NCBI GenBank assembly: GCA_963920765.1
Contig: OY987244.1
Location: forward strand, 28,004,358 to 28,068,357
Length of the DNA: 64,000 bases
Direction of reading: 5' to 3'
Origin: Ulota crispa
Taxonomy: Eukaryota; Streptophyta; Bryopsida; Orthotrichales; Orthotrichaceae
Shown here: piece by piece, positions 15,955 to 26,164 of the stretch
Position numbering within the stretch: position 1 is the first letter of the stretch
How the letters are laid out: each line of letters begins with the position of its first letter
Notes under the pieces: generated by a model
What the model was told of the DNA's origin: nothing
The model's input: only the letters and a program-made list of their open reading frames with translations
Database searches by the model: none
Position numbers and translations under genes: made by a program

Positions 15955-17289
15955 CGAGGTAGTCAGTCCTGCAAGGCAAAGGTAGGATGTTGTTCCTGTC
16001 ATTTGTTGCATGTAATTTGTCAGCGAATGGAAGAGGATTCCATTGCACCGAAGAGTGCTCCAAATACTGTATTTCATCCTCGCAGCCCTGTTGCCTGGTC
16101 TCTTCAGGTTGGCGTGAGTTTCTCTTCGTAGTGAGGTATGCCACACAGCGATGGTGGACACCCTTTGTATCATGGCTCGCATTCCTTGAGAGTGTGAAGA
16201 ACAGTATATATTGCAGCCAGTAATGCTGCTGTATGACTGTTGAATAGGTAGGACGATTCTTTCAACTTGTGGCATCCGCTTCAGTGAATTCCATGGTTAA
16301 TTTCTGCAAGTTTGGTGTATCTCGGCAGTTGTTGCAAGCCCTCCTGCTCTTGAATCTGTACATTTACTCTTCTACGTGAGAACAGTGAGGTTGTTTCCTT
16401 CATTCATGGATTCTTACAGCATTCACGTTTCACTGGGATCCATTCAGTAGAATCAGCTATATCCACGAATCTAATTTGAATTAGATCTAGCTAGCATGAA
16501 GTGACGATTATCATGAAACATGCATTTACAGATGTTTCATCGCTTATTGTTGGTATGTTCAAACCTATGCCATCTTTACATCAGCTAGGAATCGTACATA
16601 TCAATCAATAATTAGATCGCAGCTTTCAGTTTCTTACAAAGACGAGTGAGAATCATGGCATCCAAGATGTTCTACTCTTTTGACATGTTCGACACAAACC
16701 TGCTTGGATTTTAATATCTAAATTTTGAAGCTGTCGACATCAATCACTTCAACAGCCCCTTGACAGTAACTCCAGAATTCTCGTTTATGAAAAAGTAGAA
16801 CTATTGCATATCACTAGTCATATTGACTTCAAACATTGAGAACAATTGCGTGCAATTCATAGCATTGATTAAATCTAGATGAACGTCATGAAAGCCATGA
16901 AGCAAACGAACCATTATGTTTGATTTGTCCAAATACTCTTGAACAGTGCTGTAATGAAACGTCGAAATAGTCGGCTTCATGGTGTTTAGTATAACTGTAC
17001 GTTTTACATCTTTCTTTTCAAAGTTGCTTTCAACTTGGTTCCAATAAATGAGTGAGAACTGTTTTCCACTTGATTATCATGTTGCTCGTCTCATTTCTGA
17101 ATTTTTGTCGTCATAAGAAAATCTGTACAGCATTTCATCTCAAACAGTGGCAACCAGGCACAATCTTCCAGGGGATCAGAAAATGAGCATAGCCACTCCA
17201 AATCTGCTGACATGGGCATCGGCAATGGTGAAAACAGGCCATCATTCTCGCACGATCAACTTGGCAACTGCCACACAGAATGCTCGGTG
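15955..17289 (+). other. CDPK 3' flank and intergenic sequence
   Basis: The first few hundred bases are probably 3' UTR: balanced composition falling off by about 16500. I cannot place a single poly(A) site with confidence. From 16500 to 17290 the sequence is AT-rich with no gene or repeat structure I can recognise. Confidence 0.5.
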
Positions 17290-17297
17290 AATAAAAC

Positions 17298-17633
17298 ATG
17301 CGGTTGGTGATAAGGGACTTTGGAGTTCTTTTAAATGCTGTGGATCAAGGCAAGGAAAATGATGAGGATGACGAAGAAGAAGAAGCAGGTGATGATGTGG
17401 AGTTGGAAGTGGTGGTAGTGGTGGTGAAGCAGGATGAAGCAGAGCAGCAGCAAGAGGAAAAAAATGTTAAGAAGCAGCAGGAAAAACAGCGACGCCAGCC
17501 TGATATCTCTCACTTCAATGGCATCAACGCTGCTGCCAACTCCAGAGCATCCGATCCATCCACAACCACAAACGCTTGCAACTGGCCACGCATCGCCGGA
17601 TTCAGCGCTGCAAATCCAAACTGCTGCGAATGA
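17298..17633 (+). CDS. Hypothetical acidic low-complexity ORF, 111 aa (uncertain)
   Basis: The frame starts MRLVIRDFGVLLNAVDQG, then has an acidic block (ENDEDDEEEEAGDDVELE), a Val run, and a Gln/Glu/Lys-rich segment, ending NCCE. It sits in a small GC-richer island (17290-17700). There is no known domain. The trinucleotide-rich GAAGAA/GTGGTG/CAGCAG composition can create such a frame by chance. An alternative minus-strand reading of the same island is listed separately; both cannot be confidently coding. Confidence 0.2.
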   Translation: MRLVIRDFGVLLNAVDQGKENDEDDEEEEAGDDVELEVVVVVVKQDEAEQQQEEKNVKKQQEKQRRQPDISHFNGINAAANSRASDPSTTTNACNWPRIAGFSAANPNCCE

Positions 17634-17812
17634 ACACTCCCTCGAGCATCCAAAACCGTCACATCCTCCCGCTCTTCAGCCCTAACCCTAATCATAACCT
17701 TGTTTATCGTACGGTGCAAGAGAGCGTAAAGCAACAAAGAACAAAGACCTAAGAGCATCTCTTGCCACCTTTGAAATGAGCTATTTGCGTTCAGTCCGTA
17801 AAGTAGGCGCAT
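17510..17812 (-). CDS. Hypothetical ORF, 100 aa (uncertain alternative to the plus-strand frame)
   Basis: It begins MRLLYGLNANSSFQRWQEM, has a hydrophobic stretch LLGLCSLLLYALL, then RVRAEEREDVTVLDARG and a balanced, protein-like C-terminal half ending ALELAAALMPLK. The part after a TTAGGGTTAGGG motif (17680-17692) looks more codon-like than the plus-strand frame. A possible donor (GTGAGA) lies at the stop, so it could be a first exon. I do not recognise a family. Confidence 0.25.
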   Translation of the reverse strand: MRLLYGLNANSSFQRWQEMLLGLCSLLLYALLHRTINKVMIRVRAEEREDVTVLDARGSVHSQQFGFAALNPAMRGQLQAFVVVDGSDALELAAALMPLK

Positions 17813-18716
17813 CCATAAGGGTGTAAATAAGGGTTTTGGAGTAGGTAAAACAATTGGTTAACTTTGAAAAAAATATTGTAAGTTAGGTAGTGGAAACTAA
17901 AAATATTGGCATCAATTTCAAGGTTCCAACGGCAAGCATTTGTTCACAAAGAGTTTTCAAAGTCCAAAATCACTAATATTGTAGGAACCATGTGTAAGAG
18001 ATGTTAAAAACAAGGCTTGTTGGTTCTTAAATAGTGAGATGGGTACCCACAACCATCACTTCATCACCCATAACCATCACTCCGTCACCCACAATCATTT
18101 GTTTTTTTATTGATTAGCCCTTGCCATTGTTAGGTGATGCCCATGGGGACACAGCGCTTATGGATGTTGCTACCTTAATGGCTTCTGCAATTCAAGTCTC
18201 TAACAGCATTGTACTTGTCAATGTGTAGGAGCAGGGCCTTTCAGGCTTGGCCACTTTCATGTCAAATTTGAGCTTTCTCCAAGCCCCCTCCGCAATCCTT
18301 GAGCATTGTTCACACAATATTCACACTGCAACATCACTGTGTAGCTAGGTGTACAAGTGCAATTTGTTGTAACATAGCAAGCCCGGAAACATTCAAGGCT
18401 GCAAGGGAACTTCACGCATGTTGCATTACTTGCTGCTTCCGTCCCCCTCCAAACCTAGTTTCCAAGAGCTTCATTTGGCCAGTGGTAGGAGATGCTCTAA
18501 CAATCATATGAGCTATTCACAACACCCCTCATTAAGTTGAGACTCTTAGGAACTATAAGCAAGAAGGTAAATCTTGAATTTCAATCAATATGAAATTGCA
18601 TGTTATATATGGAGTGTATTTGGACATTGCATAGGCCCAAATACATTCTATATTTAACATGCAACTCCATATTGATTGAAATTCAAATTGTTAGTTATTA
18701 TTTGCAATAAAAAGTA
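17813..18716. other. Intergenic sequence
   Basis: Moderately AT-rich. A short inverted pair (AATTTCAATCAATATG near 18577 and CATATTGATTGAAATT near 18668) flanks repeats of the ATACATTCTATAT type, a minor palindrome. No gene is seen; the 70-codon frame at 18299 has no domain. Confidence 0.5.
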
Positions 18717-19038
18717 GGGAAAATTTCATGGATACCTCTAAAGTTTGCAATATTTACATAGATACCCCTACTTTTTTTAGAAAATACACAAATACTCTTG
18801 GACCAAAACTTTCAAACGTTTGTTTGATGTGTTTGTACTTTCTTCATGATTAATGTTGAAGAAGGGAATGGAATGAAACAAAAAAAAAGCAATGTACGCA
18901 TAAAGGAAGAAGGGAAGTGGCATGCACAACAAAACAAACGCTTGAAAATTTTGGTTCAAGGGCACTTGTGTCATTTTTGAAAAAACAACAATACCTATAT
19001 AAATATTGCAAAATTTAAGCGTATCCATAAAATTTTCC
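18717..19038. mobile_element. MITE family E copy 1 (~320 bp)
   Basis: It begins GGGAAAATTTCATGGATACC and ends GGTATCCATAAAATTTTCC-like, with inverted subterminal TTTGCAATATTTACATAGAT. Other copies: 24684-25418 (interrupted), 53681-53992, and about 60055-60350. The interior contains GAAGAAGGGAA.TGG and GGCATGCACAACAAAACAAA phrases shared by all copies. Non-coding. Confidence 0.85.
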
Positions 19039-19513
19039 TATAAATTTAATTGACATTTTTTGGCCAAAATTTGTTGGTTTATGATGTCTTGCACTATATA
19101 GGCATGATTTGCACCAGCCATCCCTCTCGACCCTTCACACGTACATCCAAATTTCTTATTTACCTCAAAAAGTGCTTCATTCACATGTTGTGAAGTTTTA
19201 CTTCACAACTTCTTACAAGTGACTCTTAAGTGTGAATATTTTATCAACTCATGTGGCAAAAAGAAAAGAAAAACATTTTAAGCGTGCTAAAACTTCAAGC
19301 TTAAGGTAGGAAGCCTCTGATTGGAGCATCTAAGGGCTGAAACTGAATTTTGGGTAGGTGAAACTTCTTGAAATATTTTTCAGTAAATTTTTCTTACGAG
19401 ACAAGAAGAATTGGCATCTAACCCAAGTTGTTGTATATTTATTGGAATTTTGTAGAATAAGTTATGAAATTTTGAAATGGAAAGGCCATAGGGTTCTAAA
19501 ATGGAGCATTTCC

Positions 19514-19903
19514 TTAACCTTTAAAGGACCAATGGGTGGCCATGGAGTGCCCACACTGTAGCTTCAATAGTATTTATACTATAGCTTCAACAGTGTTTTG
19601 GTTGATGGGCACCAATAATATTACTTCTAAAAGTTTCAAAAGTCAATAGTGCATGCCAACCTCATGAAAATTGCAATAAGGGCTGCTTGAGACCCAACAC
19701 TATGATTTTGAATTTTCTCACAATTTAAGTTACCTAAAAATATGAGTATATTTGATAAGATTGTTATTTGCCTTCTATGATGGATCATGGGTTTACGGTC
19801 ACTTTGGAAAAAAAAAAGATGAAAAATGATTTTTTTCTATTGTACATATTATTTTTTCAGGGCCAAAGGACAATAAACGTCCTCATGGCCGTTTAGGGGT
19901 TAA
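19514..19903. mobile_element. TTAA-flanked element, short form (382 bp)
   Basis: Element 19518-19899 lies between TTAA at 19514 and TTAA at 19900. It starts CCTTTAAAGGACC and ends GTTTAGGGG. It is the compact counterpart of the 1.82-kb element at 7084-8904. Non-coding. Confidence 0.8.
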
Positions 19904-21341
19904 ATGTACATTGCATACAATACTAGTTAATAAAGATAGGTAGTTTCCTATTTTGCAATTCAAAGAATTTGTACAATATAGAGTATAGTTAGCTTTTTCT
20001 TGCTTTAACCCCTAAACACCCAATTGACCATTTTCTGGTTGGTGCCCTATTTTGCGGGTTGCCCAAAATGAAAAAAAAAAAATTTGAAAAAACTAAAAAT
20101 ATTTTCATATTGGGAATCAAGTCTACTTTCCAACCCAATTTGAATCATGTCAATCCAAATTAAACTCCACCAAGGAGAATTTTTCAAAGAAAAACACTTC
20201 AATATCTGCTTGTGTTAAAAAATTTACTATTTTGGAAAACTAATGATGTTCTCTCCATCAAAAATATTGCATTTTGAACTTTCAAATAGAATGTCTATTT
20301 TTAACCCATCATACCAACTTTCAAGTTCTATGAATAAAATTTGTAATTTTGATGAATATTAAATGGTAAATGCTTCTAAATTCATTAAACAAGAGTCCAA
20401 TTTTTTTTTTGAATGTTTGATTATATGGATAATTAGTAAACATCATGACTCTTGTTTTCTTTTTTGAAGCAAACTTCATCAAAGTTACAAAAGTATCATT
20501 TTAGAACGCATTTATGTTTTGCCCTTACCCCCTTGGGCATTTAGGGGTTAACATCCTAGTTTTGTAAGTCTTATGCAATCCCAATCAAGCAAACCAAATT
20601 GTAGTTTCAAAAAACCTAAATCCCATTTTTGATGAATTATTTTGTATTAAATTCAAGATTTTACATGACAAATGATTGACAAACATTGGTAATGAGTTTT
20701 TAAGAATTGATTTGAATGGGTTTGGAGGAAACATCCATACACACATCTTTCCTTCTTACAAACATCTTCAAAAGTTTTAAAATTCCTTCAATACCAATTT
20801 CAATGTTGAGGTGATTATGACCAAATTTAGAAATATAGATAATTCCTTTTTTTGATTAGCTTTTGGCAAAAGAAACATACTATCATGCTCAAAGGTATAA
20901 ACTTAATCATAATGTATGAGTTAAGTAACAAAATCTAATTATCATAAAGAAATATTTATTTTTCTAAATTTGGTCACGATCACCCTAACATTAAAATTGC
21001 TATTGAAGGAATTTTAAAACTTTTGAAGGTGTTTGTAAGAAGGAAAGATGTGTGTATGGATGTTTCCTCCAAACCCATTCAAATCAATTCTTAAAAACTT
21101 ATTACCAATGTTTGTCAATCATTTATCATGTAAAATCCTGAATTTAATACAAAATAATTCACCAAAAATGAGATTTAGGTTTTTTGAAACTAAAATTTGG
21201 TATGCTTGACTGGGATTGCATAAGACTTACAAAATTAGAATGTTAAAACAAAAAATACTAACTATGCTCTATATTGTGCAAGTTCTTTGACTTGCAAAAT
21301 AGGGAACTACCTATCTTTATTAATTGGTCATTATACATTGT
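19904..21341. mobile_element. Long fold-back element, arms ~400 bp (left arm carries a nested insertion)
   Basis: The left arm (19904 to about 20848, minus the nested 20009-20547) is the inverted complement of the right arm (about 20947 to 21341). Paired phrases include TTAATAAAGATAGGTAGTT, AATGATTGACAAACATTGGT, GGTTTGGAGGAAACATCC, and ACAAACATCTTCAAAAGTTT. The loop is about 100 bp (20850-20946). No coding capacity. Similarity between arms is very high, so the element is fairly young or maintained by gene conversion. Confidence 0.9.
20005..20551. mobile_element. TTAA-flanked CCCC element nested in the fold-back (539 bp)
   Basis: Element 20009-20547 starts CCCCTAAACACCC and ends GGGCATTTAGGGG, flanked by TTAA at 20005 and 20548. 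The opposite arm of the fold-back has the same flanks joined at one TTAA (reverse complement of about 21236-21262), which is an intact empty site. The interior differs from the 640-bp subfamily at 3604 although the ends match. Non-coding. Confidence 0.92.
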
Positions 21342-21439
21342 TGAAGGGCTATGAAAATCAACTTGTACAAACATAGTACATTTGAAGAGGTGCTCCATTT
21401 TAGAGCATGCTTTGAATTAGAGCCTCCTACCTTAACCCT

Positions 21440-22585
21440 TTAACCCCTCATCTCCTAAGGTCCAAAGAGGCCAAAACTCATCCTTGCTCTTCAAGTATTG
21501 TAAGTATGAATGTTAGTGGAGTATGAAAATCTCAACCATACAACCTTGTAGTGTGCATGTTGCAGATGATGTGATTCAAATTTGGGGTCATTTGGCCACA
21601 TAGATTGGAAGATTATAATGCTTTAGTGTTGAAAAAGATGCTGAAATTTTCCTAAAAACTCAATTGGAGGTGAAATTTGATCTTTAAACCTACTCAAATG
21701 AAAAAAAACTAAAATTCAAAGTGATTCAAACCAATACAAAAACACATTGGTGAAAGAAAATATCAATCAGCACACTCATTTTGTTTGCAAAATTGTTTTG
21801 AAATGTAAAAAAAATGAAAAAGTAGCAAAAAATCACATCTATGGCTAAACCTCCCTTTACTAAAATGCTTCTCATTCACTCATAACTTCTTGGATTGATA
21901 TGAGATTTTAATAGCAATAACTAGACTAGTATGTGCAACTTCTCTTATAACAAATATTAATAACAAAGTTTCTATGAAGAAGTTATAAGCCACCGAAGTT
22001 CACTATAATGCAAAAATGTGTGGATTTTGAACTTTGAGTTGTTCCCAAACATTCAAGATAACTTGGTTTGAAAAACTTACCGTAGTTACTAGACTTTAAG
22101 GGGAACAAAACCCAACAAATTAAATTGAAAACAAACATTTGATGAAAAAGATGCAAGCCCCCAAAGTTGCAGCCATCACAATGCAGTGTGGTGAACACAA
22201 ATTGACCTTGTGAACTTTCACTAGAAGAAACCCGTTTTTTTTATAACAGATTTTTTTGGATGTCTAGTTATTTTTATGTTAACAATGACAACAAACATAA
22301 CATCAAGATGTTTGTTTTAACATCTATTGTAAAATAATTTAAGTGAATGTCCAAAAAAATTTGTTATAAAAAACATAGGTTCTTTCTAGTGTTTGAATGG
22401 CTTCCACAAACTCAATATGTCTTAGATTGATTTGAAAATTCTATCATAGAAACAAGACTAGTACGCACAGCTTTTCCAACAAATTCTATTGAATTGGGCA
22501 ATAATTGCAAAAGTTACAACACTTCAAATTAGAATGATGGACTGCCAGAGGACACAAACCGTCCCCTTTGGCAATGAGGGGTTAA
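21440..22585. mobile_element. TTAA-flanked CCCC element, CCCCTCAT subfamily (1138 bp)
   Basis: Element 21444-22581 starts CCCCTCATCTCC and ends GGCAATGAGGGG, flanked by TTAA at 21440 and 22582. A CACTA-like MITE (22219-22391) is nested within. The interior shows internal near-duplications (AAATTCTATC/CATAACTTCTTGGATTGATATGA-like phrases around 21885, 22420). Non-coding. Confidence 0.8.
22219..22391. mobile_element. CACTA-like MITE (173 bp), palindromic, TTT target duplication
   Basis: It begins CACTAGAAGAAACCC and ends GGTTCTTTCTAGTG, with arms extending through TTTTTTATAACA and its complement. The flanks are TTT on both sides, a 3-bp duplication as expected for the CACTA superfamily, whose ends begin CACTA. 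Nested in the element at 21444-22581. Confidence 0.85.
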
Positions 22586-23457
22586 GGACCATGCAACCAT
22601 ATTTTGGTTGCAAAGAGTGGTTTTTGACCTATAAAGTAAAATTGCTCAACAATTTGGAATTTGGCCTAGAAAAATGCACGCTCTAAAAAAAGCAAGAAAT
22701 TCCATAGTCATCCATATTCAATCACAAATATATTTTAAAATCTACTTGGCCATTTTGAGTTTTTTTTGGGTAGCACCACCTAGAAGCTTGAAACTTCAAG
22801 ATTCTACGGTTATAATTTTGTTTTGATGTTTAATAATGATCTTACAAGGACAACTCAAAAACTTCAAAAGTGCTTACCAAAAAAAAGAGAAACACCCTTG
22901 GGCATTTAGGAGTTAAACAAAATAAGTTGAATTTAAAATCTGAATCTAAATACTTGTCAATTTATTTGAAGCTACAGTTAAGATGGAATAACAAAATTTG
23001 GCCAACCATTTTCGAATTCTAATTATAATATAAACAGAGGAGGGAATGAGTCAAATTCCCCAAATCCTCTTGATTGAAATACCGATTTAGAGTTCCCAAT
23101 TTTCATCTCTTACAAACGATGTAAGGCAGCATAAAGCAAGAAATATTCAACAACCATATAAGTTGTTCATAACATCCCTCAGTAAGTTGAAACTCTTAGT
23201 AACTATGAGGATAAATTTATAATATTTTAATACAAAATTACAAAATAGATTAAAACTATATTTTTTCAAAAAGTAGTTATTGGCATTCAAATTTGACAAT
23301 TATTTGACATTTTTGGCCAAAAATTTGTTGATTTATGGTATCTTGCACCATAATAGTAAATTTTTGTAAAATCCATTCTCATATTGGCATATTGTCAAGT
23401 GAATAAACCAATAAATTCCACTTGGACCACAAACATACATGTGCATTATTCTTTCAC
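22586..23457. other. Intergenic sequence with a solo TTAA-type right end
   Basis: At 22897-22916 the sequence CTTGGGCATTTAGGAGTTAA is a right terminus of the ATGCC subfamily. No left partner was found, unless it is the degenerate TTAAGGACC at 22582. The rest is AT-rich without genes. Confidence 0.5.
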
Positions 23458-24409
23458 TTAACCCCTAAAGGATCAATTGTCCCCTCGGGGACAAATGGAT
23501 TTTGGGCATGTACCTATAACTAATCTACTTTTTGTGATTTTTTGAAACTTTTATTGAAGGTGGGGAATTCCAAGATCTACGTGGGCATCTAAATTTTTCT
23601 TCATTTTGGCAATCATTGAAGTAGTTATGCATGAATTTTTGAAAAAGGGCAAGGCGGGCAACCCAAAAAAAATCAAATTTGCATTTAAAAAAATAATAAT
23701 ATGAAATGATTCTTTAGAATTATACAAATTTGGGAATCTTTAAATCATTTAGTTTTGATTGATGAGATGAAAGGTAGGAGAAGTTTTAGTTTGCGGGTAG
23801 GTATGGGACTCCCAAACCTCCATTCCTTTTCCCCCTTGTAAAACATGTTGCTTTACCTTTTTGAGCTCTTTGTTTGTTTGTTTTTTGATTTTTTTTTTGC
23901 AAGTTGTAGTAGACTAAGGTTCCTTGGTTTTCACCATTTGGATCAAAGTAATTTGAGTTATCAAATTTTACATAAATCCTCCAATTTTGCCTAGTGTATA
24001 TGCAAATTTCATGACCTTACGGCATTGCAAGATTTCACAAAGTATGATCCACACCTCCATTTCATTTGAAAATTCTCCCACACTTACCTAACTTGGTCCT
24101 CTACATGGGAAAAATAAACCTCAACTTTGCGCTAAGCAATTTTATTGATATAGGAGCCGTCAAAGGCTTTTGAAACTTTTGGGCAATAGGAAAATAAACT
24201 CTTTTTCCCACTTCAAATGTCAATATCTCACTCCTCTACTTCGGAAATGAGTTGAAAATTTTCCCACAAGTACCTCCTGTAGTATAGGGCAAGATCTTAT
24301 GGTTGGATTTTCAAAAAAACTTTTTTTGCTACCTTTTTATTGATTCCCCCAAAAGTGACAGTTTTCAATAATTTTCACAGAAAAAAGAGCTTGATCCTTT
24401 AGGGGTTAA
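23458..24409. mobile_element. TTAA-flanked CCCC element, AAGGATC subfamily, reference copy (944 bp)
   Basis: Element 23462-24405 starts CCCCTAAAGGATCAA and ends TTGATCCTTTAGGGG. The ends form a perfect inverted repeat of about 15 bp, flanked by TTAA at 23458 and 24406. A second small hairpin follows the left end (TTGTCCCCTCGGGGACAA). Relatives: 5635-6545 (inverted), 32610-34556, 35476-36400 and the half copy at 47314-47791. Non-coding. Confidence 0.92.
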
Positions 24410-24683
24410 AACACATCTGTGTTTGTAAATTAAAATTTAAGAAGAAAATGTCTAAAAATTTAAACTTTAGGTTTTACTGAATTCCCTTCAACTATTGAAT
24501 GGAAGGGTCACGACTCACGAGGGGTAAACTTGGAGACAACCCCTGACCCACCCCTTCGGGTATTAGAAGTCTTTCTTGCACTTTAGGACGAATTTTCCCA
24601 ATGATCCGGAAATTCTCAAAGAATTTGGCACTGGGTCCAGAAATCAAATACAGAAGAAGGAATACGAACCCAATAAAAATATG

Positions 24684-25418
24684 CGAAAATTTCATGGATA
24701 CCCTTGAAGTTTGCAATATTTACATAGATACCTCTCCTTTTTCAGAAATTTCGCAAATATCCTTAGAACCAAAATTTCAGGTGTTTGTTTGTTGTGCTTG
24801 TATTTTCTTCATTATCAATGTTTGAAGAAGGGAATGTAATGAAACAAAAAAGAAGCAACATGCGCACAAAGGAAAAAGGGAAGTGGTATGCACAACAAAA
24901 CAAATGTCTAATTTTTTTTTGTTCCAAGGGTGTTTGTGTAATTTCTGAAAAAGCAAGTGGATCTATGAAAATATTGCAAATTGATATGCATACCACACCT
25001 TCTTGACTATCCCACCACACCCCGGGGTAAATTTTAGATTTCTACCATCAAAAAGCTGAATTTGAGAATTTGGAATTCAAATTTGGACTTAATGACCTGG
25101 ATTTTGTCTAGAACCATAAAAAAATGTTGTAATTGAATAACACCCAATGAAAAAGCTTAGCTCGGGGGAAAAGTATAACTTTTACTTTTGTTTATAAAAA
25201 AGATAAGCTTTTTTATTGAGTGTTGATCAATTAGAACTTTTTCATGGTCCTAGACTAAATCATGACCACCTAAATCCAAATCTAAATTCCAAATTCTCAA
25301 ATTCAGCTTTTTGATGGTAAAAATCTAGAATTTACCCCTGGGTGTGGTGGGATAGTCAAGAAGGTGTGGTACACATATCAATTCCCATGTAAATATTGCA
25401 AACTTCAGGGGTATCCAT
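24684..25418. mobile_element. MITE family E copy 2, split by a nested family F element
   Basis: The left part 24684-24978 begins GAAAATTTCATGGATACCC; the right part resumes at 25387 (ATGTAAATATTGCAAACTTC) and ends near 25418 (GGGGTATCCATGA). The 408-bp family F element lies between. The flanking phrase ATGWAAATATTGCAA is present on both sides of the insert. Confidence 0.85.
24979..25386. mobile_element. Palindromic MITE, family F copy 2 (nested)
   Basis: The left half runs ATTGATATGCATACCACACC and the right half GGTGTGGTACACATATCAAT. The arms include CTTCTTGACTATCCCACCAC and the complement. The first GGGA of the family terminus is missing on the left. It is inserted in family E copy 2. Confidence 0.9.
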
Positions 25419-25437
25419 GATCTCATAAAAATATCCG

Positions 25438-25853
25438 CTTCATTTTTGGCTTCATTCCCCACTTCATCTCCTGCTTCATTCCTTTGTCTCCCGCTCCATG
25501 AATTCTCCGCTCCATCTCCGGCTTCTTTCCCCGCTTCTTTCCCCGCTTCATCTCCTGCTTCATTCCTTGCTTCGTCTCCCGCTCCATCTCCGGATTCTTT
25601 CCCCGCTTCATCTCCTGCTTCATTCCTTTGTCTCCCGCTTCATTCCCTGCTCCATCTCCGGCTTCATTCCTTGCTTCGTCTCCCGCTCCATCTTCGGATT
25701 CTTTCCCCGCTTCGTTCCCCGCTCCATCTCCCGCTCCATTCGCCGCTCCATCTTCCGCTTCATTCGCCGCTCCATCTCCCGCTTAATCTCCTGCTTCATT
25801 TCCCACTTCGTATCCCGCTTCATCTCTCGCTTCGTTTCCCGCTTCATTCGTGA
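25438..25853. repeat. Pyrimidine-rich degenerate minisatellite (CTTCATTCCCCGCTCCATCTCC-like)
   Basis: About 415 bp in which the plus strand is nearly all C and T with regular CAT or CGT punctuation, built from 10-12 bp units such as CGCTTCATCTC and TGCTTCATTCC. Larger repeats are visible: the block GCTCCATCTCCGGATTCTTTCC recurs at about 25580 and 25685. All frames are open on both strands, giving Ser/Pro/Leu-rich or Glu/Met/Lys-rich nonsense proteins. Confidence 0.93.
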
Positions 25854-25897
25854 GATACCGTAGGGTGTGAACAGAGTATTCCGGGTTCTCATAGGGG

Positions 25898-26164
25898 ATG
25901 ACGCGTTCTGCTGTGCCAGCAAGGACGCAGCCATCCTTCGACTTCGACAGCAAACGACAAACTGTCCGTCGCGTCGGAACGCTGCAATCACCCGCTCTAT
26001 TGTGTGAACAGAAACAAACATTCTCCACTGGAAAGCTTTGCTGCAACTCCAATCCACCTGTTGCTCCGACTGCTCCGGTGGCTGCGATCCGTAGATCCAA
26101 CGGTTTCCTGGTATCCGGCATCGAAACCTTCAAAAGGAATTACAATGAATCTCTGGGAAACTGA
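25898..26164 (+). CDS. Possible small ORF, 88 aa (unrecognised)
   Basis: A frame with balanced composition begins MTRSAVPARTQPSFDFDS and ends ETFKRNYNESLGN at a TGA. It is basic and Ser/Thr/Arg-rich, without membrane segments or known motif. It lies just after the minisatellite in a GC-richer stretch of about 300 bp. The minus strand also has an open frame (to 26133, MPDTRKPLDLRIAATGAV...). Either could be an exon of an unrecognised gene, or neither. Confidence 0.2.
   Translation: MTRSAVPARTQPSFDFDSKRQTVRRVGTLQSPALLCEQKQTFSTGKLCCNSNPPVAPTAPVAAIRRSNGFLVSGIETFKRNYNESLGN

Larger units (their letters stand above)
19301..21435. mobile_element. Family H element, expanded by nested insertions
   Basis: The left end TTAAGGTAGGAAGCCTCT pairs with the right end AGAGCCTCCTACCTTAA. 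The first 210 bp match the compact copy at 51823-52154 (shared CTAAG.GCTGAAACTGAATTTTGG, CTTCTTGAAATATTTTTC and TGGAAAGG.CATAGGG). Here the body is filled by a TTAA-flanked element (19518-19899) and a long fold-back (19904-21341) that itself holds another TTAA element. Boundaries of the host element are inferred from the ends only. Confidence 0.55.

Noticed and set aside
23462..24405. PIF/Harbinger assignment (3-bp TTA/TAA duplication)
   Set aside because: Both sides read TTAA, empty sites have a single TTAA, and another copy has TTAG/TTAG, so a 4-bp duplication explains the data better.
25423..26057. Overlapping open frames (Ser/Pro/Leu-rich and Met/Lys/Glu-rich) through the pyrimidine tract
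   Set aside because: Low-complexity translation of the minisatellite in every frame; no start context or conserved domain.
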